Part shown: positions 1-8,563 of the stretch, in pieces
Layout of the letters: each line of letters begins with the position of its first letter
Position numbering within the stretch: position 1 is the stretch's first letter
Source of the DNA: JAPKZH01 sp964537875
GTDB taxonomy: Bacteria; Acidobacteriota; Aminicenantia; Aminicenantales; UBA4085
Direction of reading: 5' to 3'
Assembly: GCA_964537875.1 (NCBI GenBank)
Contig: CAZIDN010000029.1
Span: 1 to 45,645 of the forward strand
DNA length: 45,645 nucleotides
Translations under genes and position numbers: made by a program
Notes under the pieces: generated by a model
The model's input: the letters and a program-made list of their open reading frames with translations, nothing else
The model's database searches: none
Told to the model about the DNA's origin: nothing

Positions 1-67
1 GGCCTCCTGTCTTCCTCATATCCCCTGGCCCTCCTCAAAACTGGGAGAGGGCAAGGAGAATTACACC

Positions 68-96
68 TTGACAGAAAAGGGCAGCTTTATTAACAT
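68..96 (+). promoter_or_regulatory. Sigma-70-like promoter for the rpmH operon
   Basis: A perfect -35 TTGACA (68-73) is followed after 17 bases by TAACAT (91-96), which matches 4 of 6 positions of TATAAT. It lies 34 bases before the rpmH start, and a ribosome binding site AGAGGT (115-120) follows. An imperfect hairpin just upstream (arms GCCCTC 28-33 and GAGGGC 47-52) could end a preceding transcript, but it has no T-run. Confidence 0.6.
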
Positions 97-129
97 ACTA
101 CTCTCAATTCTCGTAGAGGTTATAGAACG

Positions 130-264
130 ATGAAGCCAACCTTCCGGCCGAACAATAGAAAAAGAAATAAGAATCACGGCTTTCTGGTCAGGATGAGCTC
201 CAAAGGCGGACAGAAAGTCATCAAAAGAAGAAGACAGAAAGGCAGGACGCGCCTCGCTGTTTAA
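130..264 (+). CDS. rpmH: Large ribosomal subunit protein bL34
   Basis: This 44-residue, very basic protein is bL34 of the 50S subunit. It begins MKPTFRPNNRKRNK and carries the family's HGFLVRM segment and an Arg/Lys-rich tail ending GRTRLAV. Length and sequence are typical (44-46 residues). The ATG follows AGAGGT at 115-120 with 9 bases spacing. The stop TAA shares its last A with the ATG of rnpA, so the two are translationally coupled, as in most bacteria. Position at the head of the rnpA-yidD-yidC block marks the origin-proximal gene cluster; dnaA, if adjacent, lies outside the window. Confidence 0.97.
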   Translation: MKPTFRPNNRKRNKNHGFLVRMSSKGGQKVIKRRRQKGRTRLAV

Positions 265-611
265 TGGGTGAAAGCTATAGTCCTCGCGAAAGGATTAGGA
301 AGAAAAAAGATTTTTCGTATCTTTACAAAAAAGGCCGCTTAACCAGAGGAAAGTATTTCATCCTGATTTATCTTCCCAATAGCTTGTCCTATTCCCGAAT
401 GGCCGTCGTCACCAGCAAAAAAATCGGCAATGCCGTTCAGAGAAACAGGGTCCGAAGAAGAGTCAGAGAGTTGTTTAGAAGGAACAAAGAATTGATGACT
501 TTGCCCGTTGACATGATCGTCGTCACCAAGAAAGGCGTCCAGGACGCCTCCTGGGAAAATATGCGGGCCCAGTATCTTTCCATGATCCAAGCCGTCGGCG
601 CGAACAAATAG
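264..611 (+). CDS. rnpA: Ribonuclease P protein component
   Basis: This is the basic protein subunit that helps the RNase P RNA bind pre-tRNA and remove the 5' leader. The protein has 115 residues, the usual size. The signature RNR helix is visible at residues 60-69 (RNRVRRRVRE), preceded by the SKKIGNAVQ strand-turn and an N-terminal K/R-rich substrate-binding stretch with F and Y residues (KKKDFSYLYKKG). It overlaps rpmH by one base (TAATG) and is followed 5 bases later by yidD. The order rpmH-rnpA-yidD-yidC is highly conserved, so the assignment is secure. Confidence 0.97.
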   Translation: MGESYSPRERIRKKKDFSYLYKKGRLTRGKYFILIYLPNSLSYSRMAVVTSKKIGNAVQRNRVRRRVRELFRRNKELMTLPVDMIVVTKKGVQDASWENMRAQYLSMIQAVGANK

Positions 612-616
612 CACGC

Positions 617-826
617 ATGAAGCGAATCGTCCTGTTTTTGATCAAAGCCTATAAAATGCTGATGTCTCCGCTCGTTGGCCGTCACTGCCGGTTTGTTCCC
701 ACGTGTTCCGACTACACGTATCAAGCCATAGAAAAATTTGGGATCTTCCGAGGAGTCTATCTGGGAATGAGACGGATCCTGAAATGCCATCCTTTTCACG
801 AGGGAGGGTTTGACCCGGTTCCTTAA
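617..826 (+). CDS. yidD: Membrane protein insertion efficiency factor YidD
   Basis: This 69-residue protein of the YidD (DUF37) family is a small amphipathic membrane-associated protein that assists YidC-dependent insertion. It has the hallmark Cys-rich core CRFVPTCSDYTYQAIEKFG and the tail RILKCHPFHEGGFDPVP. The third conserved Cys sits in the KCHPF motif. It lies between rnpA and yidC, 5 bases after rnpA and 11 bases before yidC, as in most bacteria. The ATG at 617 is the only reasonable start, and length matches the family. Confidence 0.96.
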   Translation: MKRIVLFLIKAYKMLMSPLVGRHCRFVPTCSDYTYQAIEKFGIFRGVYLGMRRILKCHPFHEGGFDPVP

Positions 827-837
827 GAGGTTAGAGC

Positions 838-2526
838 ATGGATACAAAAAGAATCATCTTGGCCATCGTTCTTTCGTTCCTGGTCTTATTCCTCTACCAG
901 CTTATTTTTATCAAAAAAGCCCCTGAGCCTCAACCGGGCGCCGTCGTATCGCCCCAGGCCGAAAAGGTCCAAACCCAGACGCCGCAGCAGAAGGAGCCCG
1001 CTGCGGCCCCGAAGCAGGCCCAAGAATCAAAGCTCGAGGCGGAGAAGCCCAATCTCGAACAGGTTGCGGCGCAGAGGGAAGATCTGGTGACCGTTTCCAC
1101 TTCGCTCTATCAGGCGGTTTGGAGCAATAAAGGCGGAGTCCTCCAGAGCTGGAAGCTTCGAGCTCACAAGAATGAGAAAAAGGAAGACCTCGAGCTGGTT
1201 TCTGCGTTCGCCAAAGAGACCGGGATCTATCCCTTTGCCCTGCTGGACGAAAGTTCGGAGGCGGCCAATGCCGATCTGTCCGGAATCAAAGTGAATGCCT
1301 ACAACAGCCCTTTCTATAAGACTTTTGTTCCCGCCCTTAACCTCAAAGACGGCCAGAAGGGCGAAGTGCGCTTCCAATACTCAGACGGGAAGGGGATCGA
1401 GGTCGAAAAGGTTTTGACTTTCTACGGCGGAAGATATGATCTTGAGATCGCCGTCAACGTTCGTCGAAACGGCCAAAGAGTGGAGCCCCGCCTCCTTTGG
1501 GGTCCGGGAATTGGAAATCCGACGGCGATGGAGCTCAAGAATAGATTCGTCGGGGGCAACGGCGTGACCGTCCTCGCCTCCGGCAATCTCTACAGGGTTG
1601 ATGAGTTGAAGTACAAGCCCGAACAGAGCGCTTTCAACTTCGTGAACTGGGCCGCCTATGATGAAAACTATTTCACCGCCCTTTTTCTCCCCGCTCCCGA
1701 GAGTGGCACGGCCGCTTTTCTGAAAAAAGACACGGAGAAAGCCTCTTTTTTCTTCCTCTCCGTCAATAATCCCCGCCGGGCTTTTATCGGGCCGAAGGAA
1801 TACGACACGCTTACGGCCTTCGGGCACGATGCCAGAAAAATCGTCCGTTTCGGCTTTTTCGGCTTCATCGCCGAAATTCTTCTCGCCTCGATTAAATTTA
1901 TCCACAGATACATCCCGAATTGGGGAATCGCCATCATTATCCTGACGATCCTGATCAAGATCGTCTTCTTCCCGCTGACCTACAGCAGCACCAAATCCAT
2001 GGCCAAAATGCAGGAGCTGCAGCCGAAGGTCAAGGCCTTGAGGGCCAAGTATAAAAAGGCCAAGCAGGACATCGGTCAGCGCCGCCAAATGAATGAAGAA
2101 ATGATGAAACTCTACAAGGAGCACGGCGTCAATCCGGCTGGCGGCTGTCTGCCCATGCTCATCCAAATCCCCGTTTTCTGGGGAATCTTCAAACTGCTCG
2201 CTGTCTCGATCGAGCTCCGGCACAGTCCTTTTATGTTGTGGATCAAGGACCTTTCGGTGAAAGATCCCTATTATGTCACACCGATCCTCATGGGCATCAC
2301 CCAGTTCATCAGCCAGAAAATGACGCCGACTTCAGCCGACCCTTCCCAGGCCAAGATGATGCTCATCATGCCGGTCATCATGACGGTTTTTTTCATGAAT
2401 TTCCAAAGCGGGCTGGTTCTCTATTGGCTCACGTCCAACGTTCTTCAGATCGGCCAGCAATATATCATGAATCGTATGATCCAAAAGAAAAAAAGAGAGT
2501 CCCATGGAAAACGACGAAAAGATTGA
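838..2526 (+). CDS. yidC: Membrane protein insertase YidC
   Basis: YidC inserts and folds inner-membrane proteins, alone or with SecYEG. At 562 residues it is the long Gram-negative form. It has an N-terminal helix (about 5-25), a Pro/Gln/Ala-rich linker (about 28-75), the periplasmic beta domain (about 80-335) and the conserved five-helix insertase core (about 345-550). The groove residue that is Arg366 in E. coli appears here as Lys374 (TILIKIVFFPL), a conservative change. The charged hairpin with KVKALRAKYKK (397-407) and the GCLPMLIQIPVF motif (436-448) are clear. The C-terminus is Lys/Arg-rich, as in ribosome-binding forms. The jag start codon lies 23 bases inside its 3' end. Confidence 0.98.
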   Translation: MDTKRIILAIVLSFLVLFLYQLIFIKKAPEPQPGAVVSPQAEKVQTQTPQQKEPAAAPKQAQESKLEAEKPNLEQVAAQREDLVTVSTSLYQAVWSNKGGVLQSWKLRAHKNEKKEDLELVSAFAKETGIYPFALLDESSEAANADLSGIKVNAYNSPFYKTFVPALNLKDGQKGEVRFQYSDGKGIEVEKVLTFYGGRYDLEIAVNVRRNGQRVEPRLLWGPGIGNPTAMELKNRFVGGNGVTVLASGNLYRVDELKYKPEQSAFNFVNWAAYDENYFTALFLPAPESGTAAFLKKDTEKASFFFLSVNNPRRAFIGPKEYDTLTAFGHDARKIVRFGFFGFIAEILLASIKFIHRYIPNWGIAIIILTILIKIVFFPLTYSSTKSMAKMQELQPKVKALRAKYKKAKQDIGQRRQMNEEMMKLYKEHGVNPAGGCLPMLIQIPVFWGIFKLLAVSIELRHSPFMLWIKDLSVKDPYYVTPILMGITQFISQKMTPTSADPSQAKMMLIMPVIMTVFFMNFQSGLVLYWLTSNVLQIGQQYIMNRMIQKKKRESHGKRRKD

Positions 2527-3142
2527 AGAGAAAGAAGAAAAGCCGGAATTTAAAGGCAAGAACTTGGAAGAGGCCATCAGCCTCGCCGAGCATAGGCTGA
2601 AGATCCCCCGCTCCGATCTCAACTATGAGATCGTGACCGAAAAGACAAAGCTTTTCGGCATCAGCAAAGAAATCGTCATCCGGGCCTGGCCGAAAATCGA
2701 AGCCGAAGAAAACGCCGTCGCCGATTTTCTGGACAAGCTCCTCCCCTATTTTCCCCTGGAAATATCCTATGAGATCAAGAAAAGGAACGGATTTGTCTAT
2801 GTCATCTTCGAGGGAAACGACAAACAGCTCTTGCTTTGGAAGGACGGCTCGCTGTTGCTGGCTTTTCAGCATATTTTGAACAAGATCTCTTCGCAAAAAG
2901 TCCAGGTGGATTGCGAATTTTTCAGGAAGAGGAAAGAGAAAAAACTCAAAGAATATGCCCAGCAGGTGGCCAGTCAGGTTTATGATACAGGCAGAAACGA
3001 AATTCTCGACCTGATGAATCCGTATGAGCGAAGAATCGTCCATATCGCAGTCAACCAGGTTCCCGGCATTACCAGCGAGAGCCTGGGCGAAGGATTCCTC
3101 AAACGGGTGAAAGTCTTTCCCGTCGAGAAAAATAAAAAATAA
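2504..3142 (+). CDS. jag: Jag/KhpB-like RNA-binding protein (Jag-N, KH, R3H)
   Basis: This cytoplasmic RNA-binding protein of the SpoIIIJ-associated (KhpB/EloR) family has 212 residues. An acidic/Lys-rich start leads into a Jag-N domain (about 17-65: LEEAISLAEHRLKIPRSDL, then KLFGISKE), a central KH-like domain (about 75-140), and a C-terminal R3H domain with the core NPYERRIVHIAV and a final basic strand ending KRVKVFP. The start overlaps yidC by 23 bases in another frame, as is common for this pair. In Firmicutes the protein affects cell elongation and division through RNA binding; its role in diderms is poorly known. Confidence 0.9.
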   Translation: MENDEKIEEKEEKPEFKGKNLEEAISLAEHRLKIPRSDLNYEIVTEKTKLFGISKEIVIRAWPKIEAEENAVADFLDKLLPYFPLEISYEIKKRNGFVYVIFEGNDKQLLLWKDGSLLLAFQHILNKISSQKVQVDCEFFRKRKEKKLKEYAQQVASQVYDTGRNEILDLMNPYERRIVHIAVNQVPGITSESLGEGFLKRVKVFPVEKNKK

Positions 3143-3314
3143 GAGCTCGGCATACACCGCACGAAGCCAACGTACCTTTTTCTAACCAGGACAATCCTCT
3201 CATTGCTCCATTTGATCCTTTGCTCGGCAAGCAAAAAAATTTTTGTAAATCGAATTCTTTTTCAAGAGTCATTTGTTCTTTACTAATCTTAGACGCTCTA
3301 TTAAAATTAAAAAA

Positions 3315-4697
3315 ATGCTCGAATATAGCCTGGACGATACGATTATCGCAATTTCGACGCCGCCCGGTTATGGAGGAATTGGAATCATTCGATTGAGCGG
3401 GAAAAAGGCACTTCCGATCGCCATAAGGATATTCCGGCCCAAAAAAAAGCCCGGGGCCGGGGTTTTGCCTGGACAGGCTATCATCGGAAACCTCATCGAT
3501 TTTGAGAACAAAGAGATATTTGATGAAGCCTACCTGATTTTTTTCCAGGCTCCTCGCTCCTATACAAGAGAAAATGTCGTTGAGATAAGCTGCCACGGCA
3601 GCCCGGCAGTCATGGAGAATGTTATCCGGCTCGGCATAAAAGCGGGAGCCAGGCATGCCCACCCTGGAGAATTCACACTCAGGGCTTATTGGAAAGGCAG
3701 AATCGATATCATCCAGGCCGAGGCGGTCAATGATTTGATCAGGGCGGCGTCGATCAAACAAGCCAGGATTGCCTTCGGTCACCTTGAAGGCAGGCTTTCC
3801 AGGCAGATCTCGGAAATTCGCGATAAGATCGTCCACCTTCTCTCTCAAATCGAGGCAGCCATTGAATTTCCCGACCAAAACCTCCGGATAACTCCCAAAA
3901 AAATCGCGCTGGCTTTTGAAAAAATGATTGAATTTCTGGAAAAGCTGGTGGCGAGCTACGATGCGGGCAAGGCTTTGACCGAGGGGCTTATGATAGCCAT
4001 TACGGGAAGGACGAATGTCGGCAAATCGACCCTTTTTAATGCTCTGCTGGAGGAACAGCGGGCCATTGTCACGCCATACGCCGGAACTACGCGGGATTAT
4101 TTGAGAGAAAAAATAAGGATCAATGACGCCGTCATCAACCTTGTTGACATGGCCGGGCTCGGCAGAGCTTCTTCTTTGATCGAGAAAGAGGGCATGAAAA
4201 AAGGGAATAAAATCGCTTCGCAAGCGGAAGGGCTTTTGGTGTTAATAGATGTGTCGCGAAAGGAAACGAGAGAGGACTTCGCCCTCATCGAAAAATATAA
4301 GCAAAAGAAAATTCTCCTTGTTTTTAACAAGATCGACCTTCCCTCCAAGATGGATGCGATAAAAATCAAGAATCGGTATAAGGACCTTCCTTCTCTGGAC
4401 ATCTCGGCGCTGAAAGGGACGAATCTAATTCATTTAAAAAAAAAGATTTATGAGATATTTCTGCCAAAACTCAAGGACGGGGAAGATGTCATTTTCCATC
4501 TTAGGCAGAAGCTTCTTATCGAAGAGATACTCGATCATTTGAAGAATGGCAGGGAGCTTCTCGAATCGGGATTCCCCGAAGAGGTTTATGCCGAAGAAAT
4601 CCGAAAGATCGTCCCCGTCGTCGGGCGGCTCACCGGTGAAATCCATGCAGACGATGTGATCGAAAATATTTTCAGCCGGTTTTGCCTCGGCAAGTGA
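3315..4697 (+). CDS. mnmE: tRNA modification GTPase MnmE
   Basis: With MnmG it forms the complex that adds carboxymethylaminomethyl groups to wobble uridine 34. I start it at the ATG giving MLEYSLDDTIIAISTPPG, which matches the family N-terminus. An in-frame TTG at 3273 would add 14 atypical residues. Neither start has a clear ribosome site. The formyl-THF-binding N-domain has GGIGIIRLSG. The G domain has GRTNVGKS (231-238), TTRD (258-261) and an NKID motif. The G3 motif reads DMAGLG instead of the usual DTAGLR, so the Arg after the motif is lost, although the catalytic Glu downstream appears kept. The C-terminal FCLGK retains the conserved Cys. The 460-residue length is normal. Confidence 0.96.
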   Translation: MLEYSLDDTIIAISTPPGYGGIGIIRLSGKKALPIAIRIFRPKKKPGAGVLPGQAIIGNLIDFENKEIFDEAYLIFFQAPRSYTRENVVEISCHGSPAVMENVIRLGIKAGARHAHPGEFTLRAYWKGRIDIIQAEAVNDLIRAASIKQARIAFGHLEGRLSRQISEIRDKIVHLLSQIEAAIEFPDQNLRITPKKIALAFEKMIEFLEKLVASYDAGKALTEGLMIAITGRTNVGKSTLFNALLEEQRAIVTPYAGTTRDYLREKIRINDAVINLVDMAGLGRASSLIEKEGMKKGNKIASQAEGLLVLIDVSRKETREDFALIEKYKQKKILLVFNKIDLPSKMDAIKIKNRYKDLPSLDISALKGTNLIHLKKKIYEIFLPKLKDGEDVIFHLRQKLLIEEILDHLKNGRELLESGFPEEVYAEEIRKIVPVVGRLTGEIHADDVIENIFSRFCLGK

Positions 4698-4698
4698 G

Positions 4699-6582
4699 AT
4701 GAAAAAAACCTCTGCAGACGCTTTTGATGTTGTTGTGGTCGGCGCCGGACACGCCGGCTGCGAGGCGGCGTATGCCGCAAGCACGATGGGGCTTCGGGCC
4801 TGCCTTGTGACTATACATCTGGAAACGATTGCCCAGATGTCCTGTAACCCGGCCGTCGGGGGGGTTGCCAAGGGCCATTTAGTCCGGGAGATCGATGCCC
4901 TCGGTGGAATCATGGGACTTCTTGCCGACGAAACAGGCATACAATTCAGACTCTTAAACAGGAGCCGCGGCGGAGCAGTCCAGGCGCCCCGGGCCCAATG
5001 TGATAAAGCCCTCTACAGATTGACCATGAAAAAATGGCTCGAAGATGTGCCTAATTTGACCGTTTTTCAGGGAATAGTCAATGAAATCCTGGTTGAAAAG
5101 GGGAAAGCCAGGGGAGTCCTGACCATGGACGGGAGCGCGATACTAGGGAAAGCCGTCATTGTAACCCCGGGCACGTTTTTGAATGGGCTTATCCATATCG
5201 GCCTCAAGAGCTATCCGGCCGGAAGGGCGAATGAACCGGCAGCCCACGAATTGAGCGAATGCTTAAAAAAGCTGGGTTTTCGGACGTTTCGCCTGAAAAC
5301 AGGCACTCCGATGCGCCTCGACAAGTACACGATCGATTGGGACAAATTCGACCCTCAGCCGGGCGATGACGAGCCCGTCCCCTTCTCCTACCGGACGAAA
5401 AAGAAGCTCGAGAACAAAGTCGTCTGCTTTATCGGCTATACAAATCAACAGACGCACGATATCATCAGGGATAATCTGGACAAATCTCCTCTTTATAGCG
5501 GAAAAATCACGGGCATCGGCACTCGCTACTGTCCTTCGATCGAGGACAAAGTCGTCAAATTTCCCCATCATTCGCGCCATCAGTTCTTCCTGGAGCCGGA
5601 AGGGGTGGAAACTTCCGAGATCTATATCAACGGAGTTTCTTCAAGCCTGCCCTACGAGACACAAAGGGCGATATTAAAAAGCATCCCCGGCCTGGACCGG
5701 GCAAAAATATTAAGACCTGCCTACGGAATTGAATATGATGCCGTGGCGCCGACCCAGCTCCTTCCGACTTTGGAAACAAAAATCATTGAAGGCCTGTACT
5801 TGGCCGGGCAGATCAACGGCACTTCCGGCTACGAAGAGGCGGCAGCCCAGGGGCTTATGGCCGGAATAAACGCCGCTTTGAAAATTAACAAAAAAAAGCC
5901 CTTTATCATACGCCGGGATGAAGCTTATATCGGGGTACTTATTGATGACCTGATCTCGAAAGGGGTGGAAGAGCCGTACCGTCTTTTTACTTCACGCGCC
6001 GAATACCGTCTCATGCTTCGAATCGATAATGCCGATAAACGATTGATGGGATACGGAAATGAGCTCGGCCTGATAAAAAAAGCGGATTTCGACTCATTCC
6101 TTGGCAAGCAGGAGAGGATCCAGTCGGTTTTGGCTATGCTGGAGAAGAAGAAGATTTCCCTGGAGAATAAAGATAAGATTTCCATGAAAGACTACCTAAA
6201 AAAACCTGAAATTCATCTGGATAATGTGCTAGAATACGAAAAGATTCCCGTGTCTTTGACAGACGAAGAAGTCAGGCATATCGAGGCAGAGGTCAAGTAC
6301 GAAGGTTATCTTAAGAAGCAGGAAAAAGAAATCGCAAGGATCTTGAAGATCGATGGGGTCAAGATTCCCGAAAACACCGATTTCAAGAAGATCCACGGCC
6401 TGACACGAGAAGCAATCGAGAAAATGGAAAAATACAGGCCCAAGACGGTCCGTGAAATGAAGAAAATCCCCGGGCTGACGCCTTCCGATATCTTCAGCGT
6501 CTATGTTTATCTCAGCCTGCAGAAGAAAATGAGGTCCGGAAGGCATAATGTTTCACGTGGAACATTGGAGGATGGTGAATAA
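4699..6582 (+). CDS. mnmG: tRNA uridine 5-carboxymethylaminomethyl modification enzyme MnmG
   Basis: This is the FAD/NADH-binding partner of MnmE (also GidA), 627 residues, normal length. The N-terminal dinucleotide fold VVVVGAGHAGCEAA is followed by the family motif CNPAVGGVAKGHLVREIDA and by GGAVQAPRAQCDK. Further signatures include GTFLNGLIHIG, RLKTGTP and PAYGIEYDAV. It starts one base after the mnmE stop. The last about 11 codons (HNVSRGTLEDGE) are read through the parS site and overlap the start of parA in another frame, so the 3' end is constrained by a DNA site as well as by protein coding. Confidence 0.98.
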   Translation: MKKTSADAFDVVVVGAGHAGCEAAYAASTMGLRACLVTIHLETIAQMSCNPAVGGVAKGHLVREIDALGGIMGLLADETGIQFRLLNRSRGGAVQAPRAQCDKALYRLTMKKWLEDVPNLTVFQGIVNEILVEKGKARGVLTMDGSAILGKAVIVTPGTFLNGLIHIGLKSYPAGRANEPAAHELSECLKKLGFRTFRLKTGTPMRLDKYTIDWDKFDPQPGDDEPVPFSYRTKKKLENKVVCFIGYTNQQTHDIIRDNLDKSPLYSGKITGIGTRYCPSIEDKVVKFPHHSRHQFFLEPEGVETSEIYINGVSSSLPYETQRAILKSIPGLDRAKILRPAYGIEYDAVAPTQLLPTLETKIIEGLYLAGQINGTSGYEEAAAQGLMAGINAALKINKKKPFIIRRDEAYIGVLIDDLISKGVEEPYRLFTSRAEYRLMLRIDNADKRLMGYGNELGLIKKADFDSFLGKQERIQSVLAMLEKKKISLENKDKISMKDYLKKPEIHLDNVLEYEKIPVSLTDEEVRHIEAEVKYEGYLKKQEKEIARILKIDGVKIPENTDFKKIHGLTREAIEKMEKYRPKTVREMKKIPGLTPSDIFSVYVYLSLQKKMRSGRHNVSRGTLEDGE

Positions 6583-7330
6583 AATCATCTCGGTCGCCAA
6601 TCAAAAGGGAGGGGTGGGGAAGACAACAACCGCCATAAACCTATCCGCTTCCCTGGCCATGAAAAAGATGAGGGTTCTTCTCATAGACTTTGACCCCCAG
6701 GGAATGGCAACGGCCGGCCTGGGAATCGCCAAAGAGCCCAAAAAAGGCATCTACCAAGCCTTGATGAACGGGCACGATATCCTGGAAAATATCCAGGGGA
6801 CCAAGCTTGATAACCTTTATTTCTGCGCCTCCTCGCCGGAGCTCGCCGGCGCGGAAGCGGAGCTCTTTTCCCAGGATAACCGAGAGGGAAAGCTTCGTGA
6901 CGTACTGGCGAAGGTTAGGGCAAGGTTCAATTTTATCTTTATTGACTGCCCCCCTTCCTTGGGATATCTGACGATCAATGCTTTATCCGCCGCAGATTCT
7001 GTCCTCATCCCCGTTCAGGCTGAATTCTTCTGCATGGAAGGGATTCCCGACCTTCTTCAGACTCTCAATGATGTCAGGACCTACTTTAATTCTTCTCTTA
7101 AAATCGAAGGGATCCTTCTGACCATGTTTGATGAACGGACCAATCTTTCCAGGCAGGTAGAAGAAGAGGTCAGAAAGTCTCTCAAGGGAATCGTGTATAG
7201 CGTCATCATTCCTCGAAACGTCAGGTTGGCCGAGGCCCCCAGCTTCGGCAAGCCCATCGTGCTTTATGATATAAAATCCAAAGGAGCAGAGGCATATCTC
7301 AATTTAGCCGAGGAGATTCTCCAAAAATGA
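6548..7330 (+). CDS. parA: Chromosome-partitioning ATPase ParA (Soj)
   Basis: This Walker-type ATPase positions the origin by interacting with ParB-parS. The deviant Walker A KGGVGKTTT is at residues 20-28, with IDFDPQGMAT and DCPPSLGY following, as in Soj-type ParA. The start is ambiguous. ATG 6548 has GGAAGG four bases upstream and gives the peptide MFHVEHWR, which is simply the translation of parS. ATG 6572 gives MVNKIISVANQKGG, the usual family N-terminus, but its GGAGG abuts the start codon. I keep the first because its ribosome site is better placed. The stop overlaps the parB start (ATGA). Length is 260 residues (252 from the second start). Confidence 0.95.
   Translation: MFHVEHWRMVNKIISVANQKGGVGKTTTAINLSASLAMKKMRVLLIDFDPQGMATAGLGIAKEPKKGIYQALMNGHDILENIQGTKLDNLYFCASSPELAGAEAELFSQDNREGKLRDVLAKVRARFNFIFIDCPPSLGYLTINALSAADSVLIPVQAEFFCMEGIPDLLQTLNDVRTYFNSSLKIEGILLTMFDERTNLSRQVEEEVRKSLKGIVYSVIIPRNVRLAEAPSFGKPIVLYDIKSKGAEAYLNLAEEILQK
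6549..6564. promoter_or_regulatory. parS: parS centromere site
   Basis: The 16-mer TGTTTCACGTGGAACA is a near-perfect palindrome. Its reverse complement, TGTTCCACGTGAAACA, fits the bacterial parS consensus TGTTNCACGTGAAACA exactly. ParB loads here and spreads as a CTP-dependent clamp. The site overlaps the coding ends of mnmG and parA and lies about 0.8 kb before parB. I found no second full match in the window; other CACGTG cores have unrelated flanks. Confidence 0.92.
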
Positions 7331-8172
7331 AAAAAGCATTAGGCAAGGGAATCAAAGCGTTTATTCCGGAAGAATATGGCATCCTGAAGAACGAGAAGTA
7401 TGCCGAACTGGACCTTGACGAGATCAAGCCGAATCCGCTCCAGCCGCGAATGAAGTTTGACGAGAAGGCCATTGACGAGCTTGCCCGGTCGATCAAAGAG
7501 GCGGGCGTTCTCCAGCCGATCCTTTGTGTTCCCGAGGAAAACTATTATAGGATCCTAACCGGCGAGAGGAGGTGGCGGGCCGCTCAAAAAGCCGGCCTCC
7601 GGAAAGTCCCAGTCATAATTCGGAATATCCCCAAAGAGCAGCAGTTGGAGATTTCCCTCATCGAAAATCTCCAGAGAGAGGAGCTCAACCCGATCGAAAT
7701 CGCCAATGCTTATCAGAGGTTGATTGAAGAGTTGAACTACACCCAACAGGACGTAGCCGATAAGGTCGGCAAGGACCGGACCTCGGTAACTAATTTTTTG
7801 CGCCTGCTCAAGCTTCCTCAAGAGGTTCAGGAGAGCCTCAAAGAGGGGAAAATCTCAATGGGCCATGCTAGGGCGCTCCTTGCCGTTGAAATCCCGGAGT
7901 TCCAGGCAGAGTTATGCCGTAAGATCATTCAGAAGAACCTGTCGGTCAGGGAAGTGGAAAAGCTTGTCTCCAAACGCAAACCAATATCCGCTACTCCCAG
8001 GAAGGCCAAATCCGACCCTAACCTCGAAGCTTTGCAGGAAGACTTGTTGAAATTTTTGGGGACAAAAGTTGACATCACCGGAAGCCAGAAAAAAGGAGTG
8101 ATCAAAATATTCTATTTTTCTTTGGATGAACTCAATAGGGTCTGTGAGCTCATCAAAGGAGTCAATTTATGA
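7327..8172 (+). CDS. parB: Chromosome-partitioning protein ParB (CTPase clamp)
   Basis: ParB binds parS and uses CTP to close into a sliding clamp. In 281 residues I see an N-terminal ParA-stimulating stretch (KKALGKGIKAFI), the N-domain with PLQPR (37-41), the CTP-binding C-motif GERRWRAAQ (79-87) and ENLQRE (113-118). A helix-turn-helix runs from about 138 to 162 (TQQDVADKVGKDRTSVTNFL). The C-terminal dimerisation region is about 230-281. The ATG overlaps the parA stop by 4 bases, and the bactofilin start overlaps its own stop, so the three genes are coupled. Confidence 0.97.
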   Translation: MKKALGKGIKAFIPEEYGILKNEKYAELDLDEIKPNPLQPRMKFDEKAIDELARSIKEAGVLQPILCVPEENYYRILTGERRWRAAQKAGLRKVPVIIRNIPKEQQLEISLIENLQREELNPIEIANAYQRLIEELNYTQQDVADKVGKDRTSVTNFLRLLKLPQEVQESLKEGKISMGHARALLAVEIPEFQAELCRKIIQKNLSVREVEKLVSKRKPISATPRKAKSDPNLEALQEDLLKFLGTKVDITGSQKKGVIKIFYFSLDELNRVCELIKGVNL

Positions 8173-8561
8173 AAGATAAGAGGAAGGAAATGGAAGAGAC
8201 AAAAATCACGGGTTTTTTTGACAATGGGACGGAGTTCAAGGGAGAATTGAAATTTAAAGGGTCTTTCCGGATCGACGGCTATTTCCAGGGGAAAATCGAG
8301 TCCGATTCAATGCTGATTATCGGGGAGAAAGGGAAAGTCGAGGCTGAAGCACATGTTGGTTTTATTATCATCAACGGCGAGTTCAAGGGAGATATCAAGG
8401 CCGTGGAAAAAGTGGAGATCAACAGCAACGGCCGAGTGACGGGCACGATTTTGACCCCGAAGCTGGTCGTGGAAGAAGGCGCCTATCTGGAGGCCAACTG
8501 CCAGACCGCCGAGCAGGTTCCTTTGCCGAGCGCAGATTTGAAAGAAAAATCCGGTAAATAG
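8169..8561 (+). CDS. Bactofilin (polymer-forming cytoskeletal protein)
   Basis: Bactofilins (DUF583) form nucleotide-independent filaments of right-handed beta helix and recruit cell-wall, stalk or chromosome-segregation partners. This 130-residue protein shows the short repeated beta strands typical of the family: FKGELKFKGSFRIDGYFQGKIE, then LIIGEKGKVEAEA, FIIINGEFKGDIKAVEKVEI, NSNGRVTGTIL and LVVEEGAYLEA. The ATG at 8169 overlaps the parB stop. ATG 8190 (MEETKITGFFDNG), preceded by GAGGAAGGAA, is a possible alternative start. Its place directly after parAB echoes Myxococcus, where bactofilins help position ParABS; a similar role here is inference. Confidence 0.88.
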   Translation: MKDKRKEMEETKITGFFDNGTEFKGELKFKGSFRIDGYFQGKIESDSMLIIGEKGKVEAEAHVGFIIINGEFKGDIKAVEKVEINSNGRVTGTILTPKLVVEEGAYLEANCQTAEQVPLPSADLKEKSGK

Positions 8562-8563
8562 CA

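Noticed and set aside
694..712. CACGTG core in yidD as a second parS
   Set aside because: The flanks (GTTCC and TTCCG) do not form the parS arms TGTTN and AAACA.
1898..1906. Perfect DnaA box TTATCCACA inside yidC
   Set aside because: It is single, lies in a conserved coding stretch (KFIHRYIP) and has no neighbouring boxes or AT-rich unwinding region, so it does not mark the origin by itself.
3215..3246. TTTGCT/AGCAAA hairpin with A/T-run between jag and mnmE as a terminator
   Set aside because: Six-base stem with the T-tract four bases away; weak, and no separate promoter for mnmE is evident.
3273..3314. TTG start for mnmE at 3273
   Set aside because: It adds 14 residues unlike the family N-terminus; the ATG at 3315 fits homologues.
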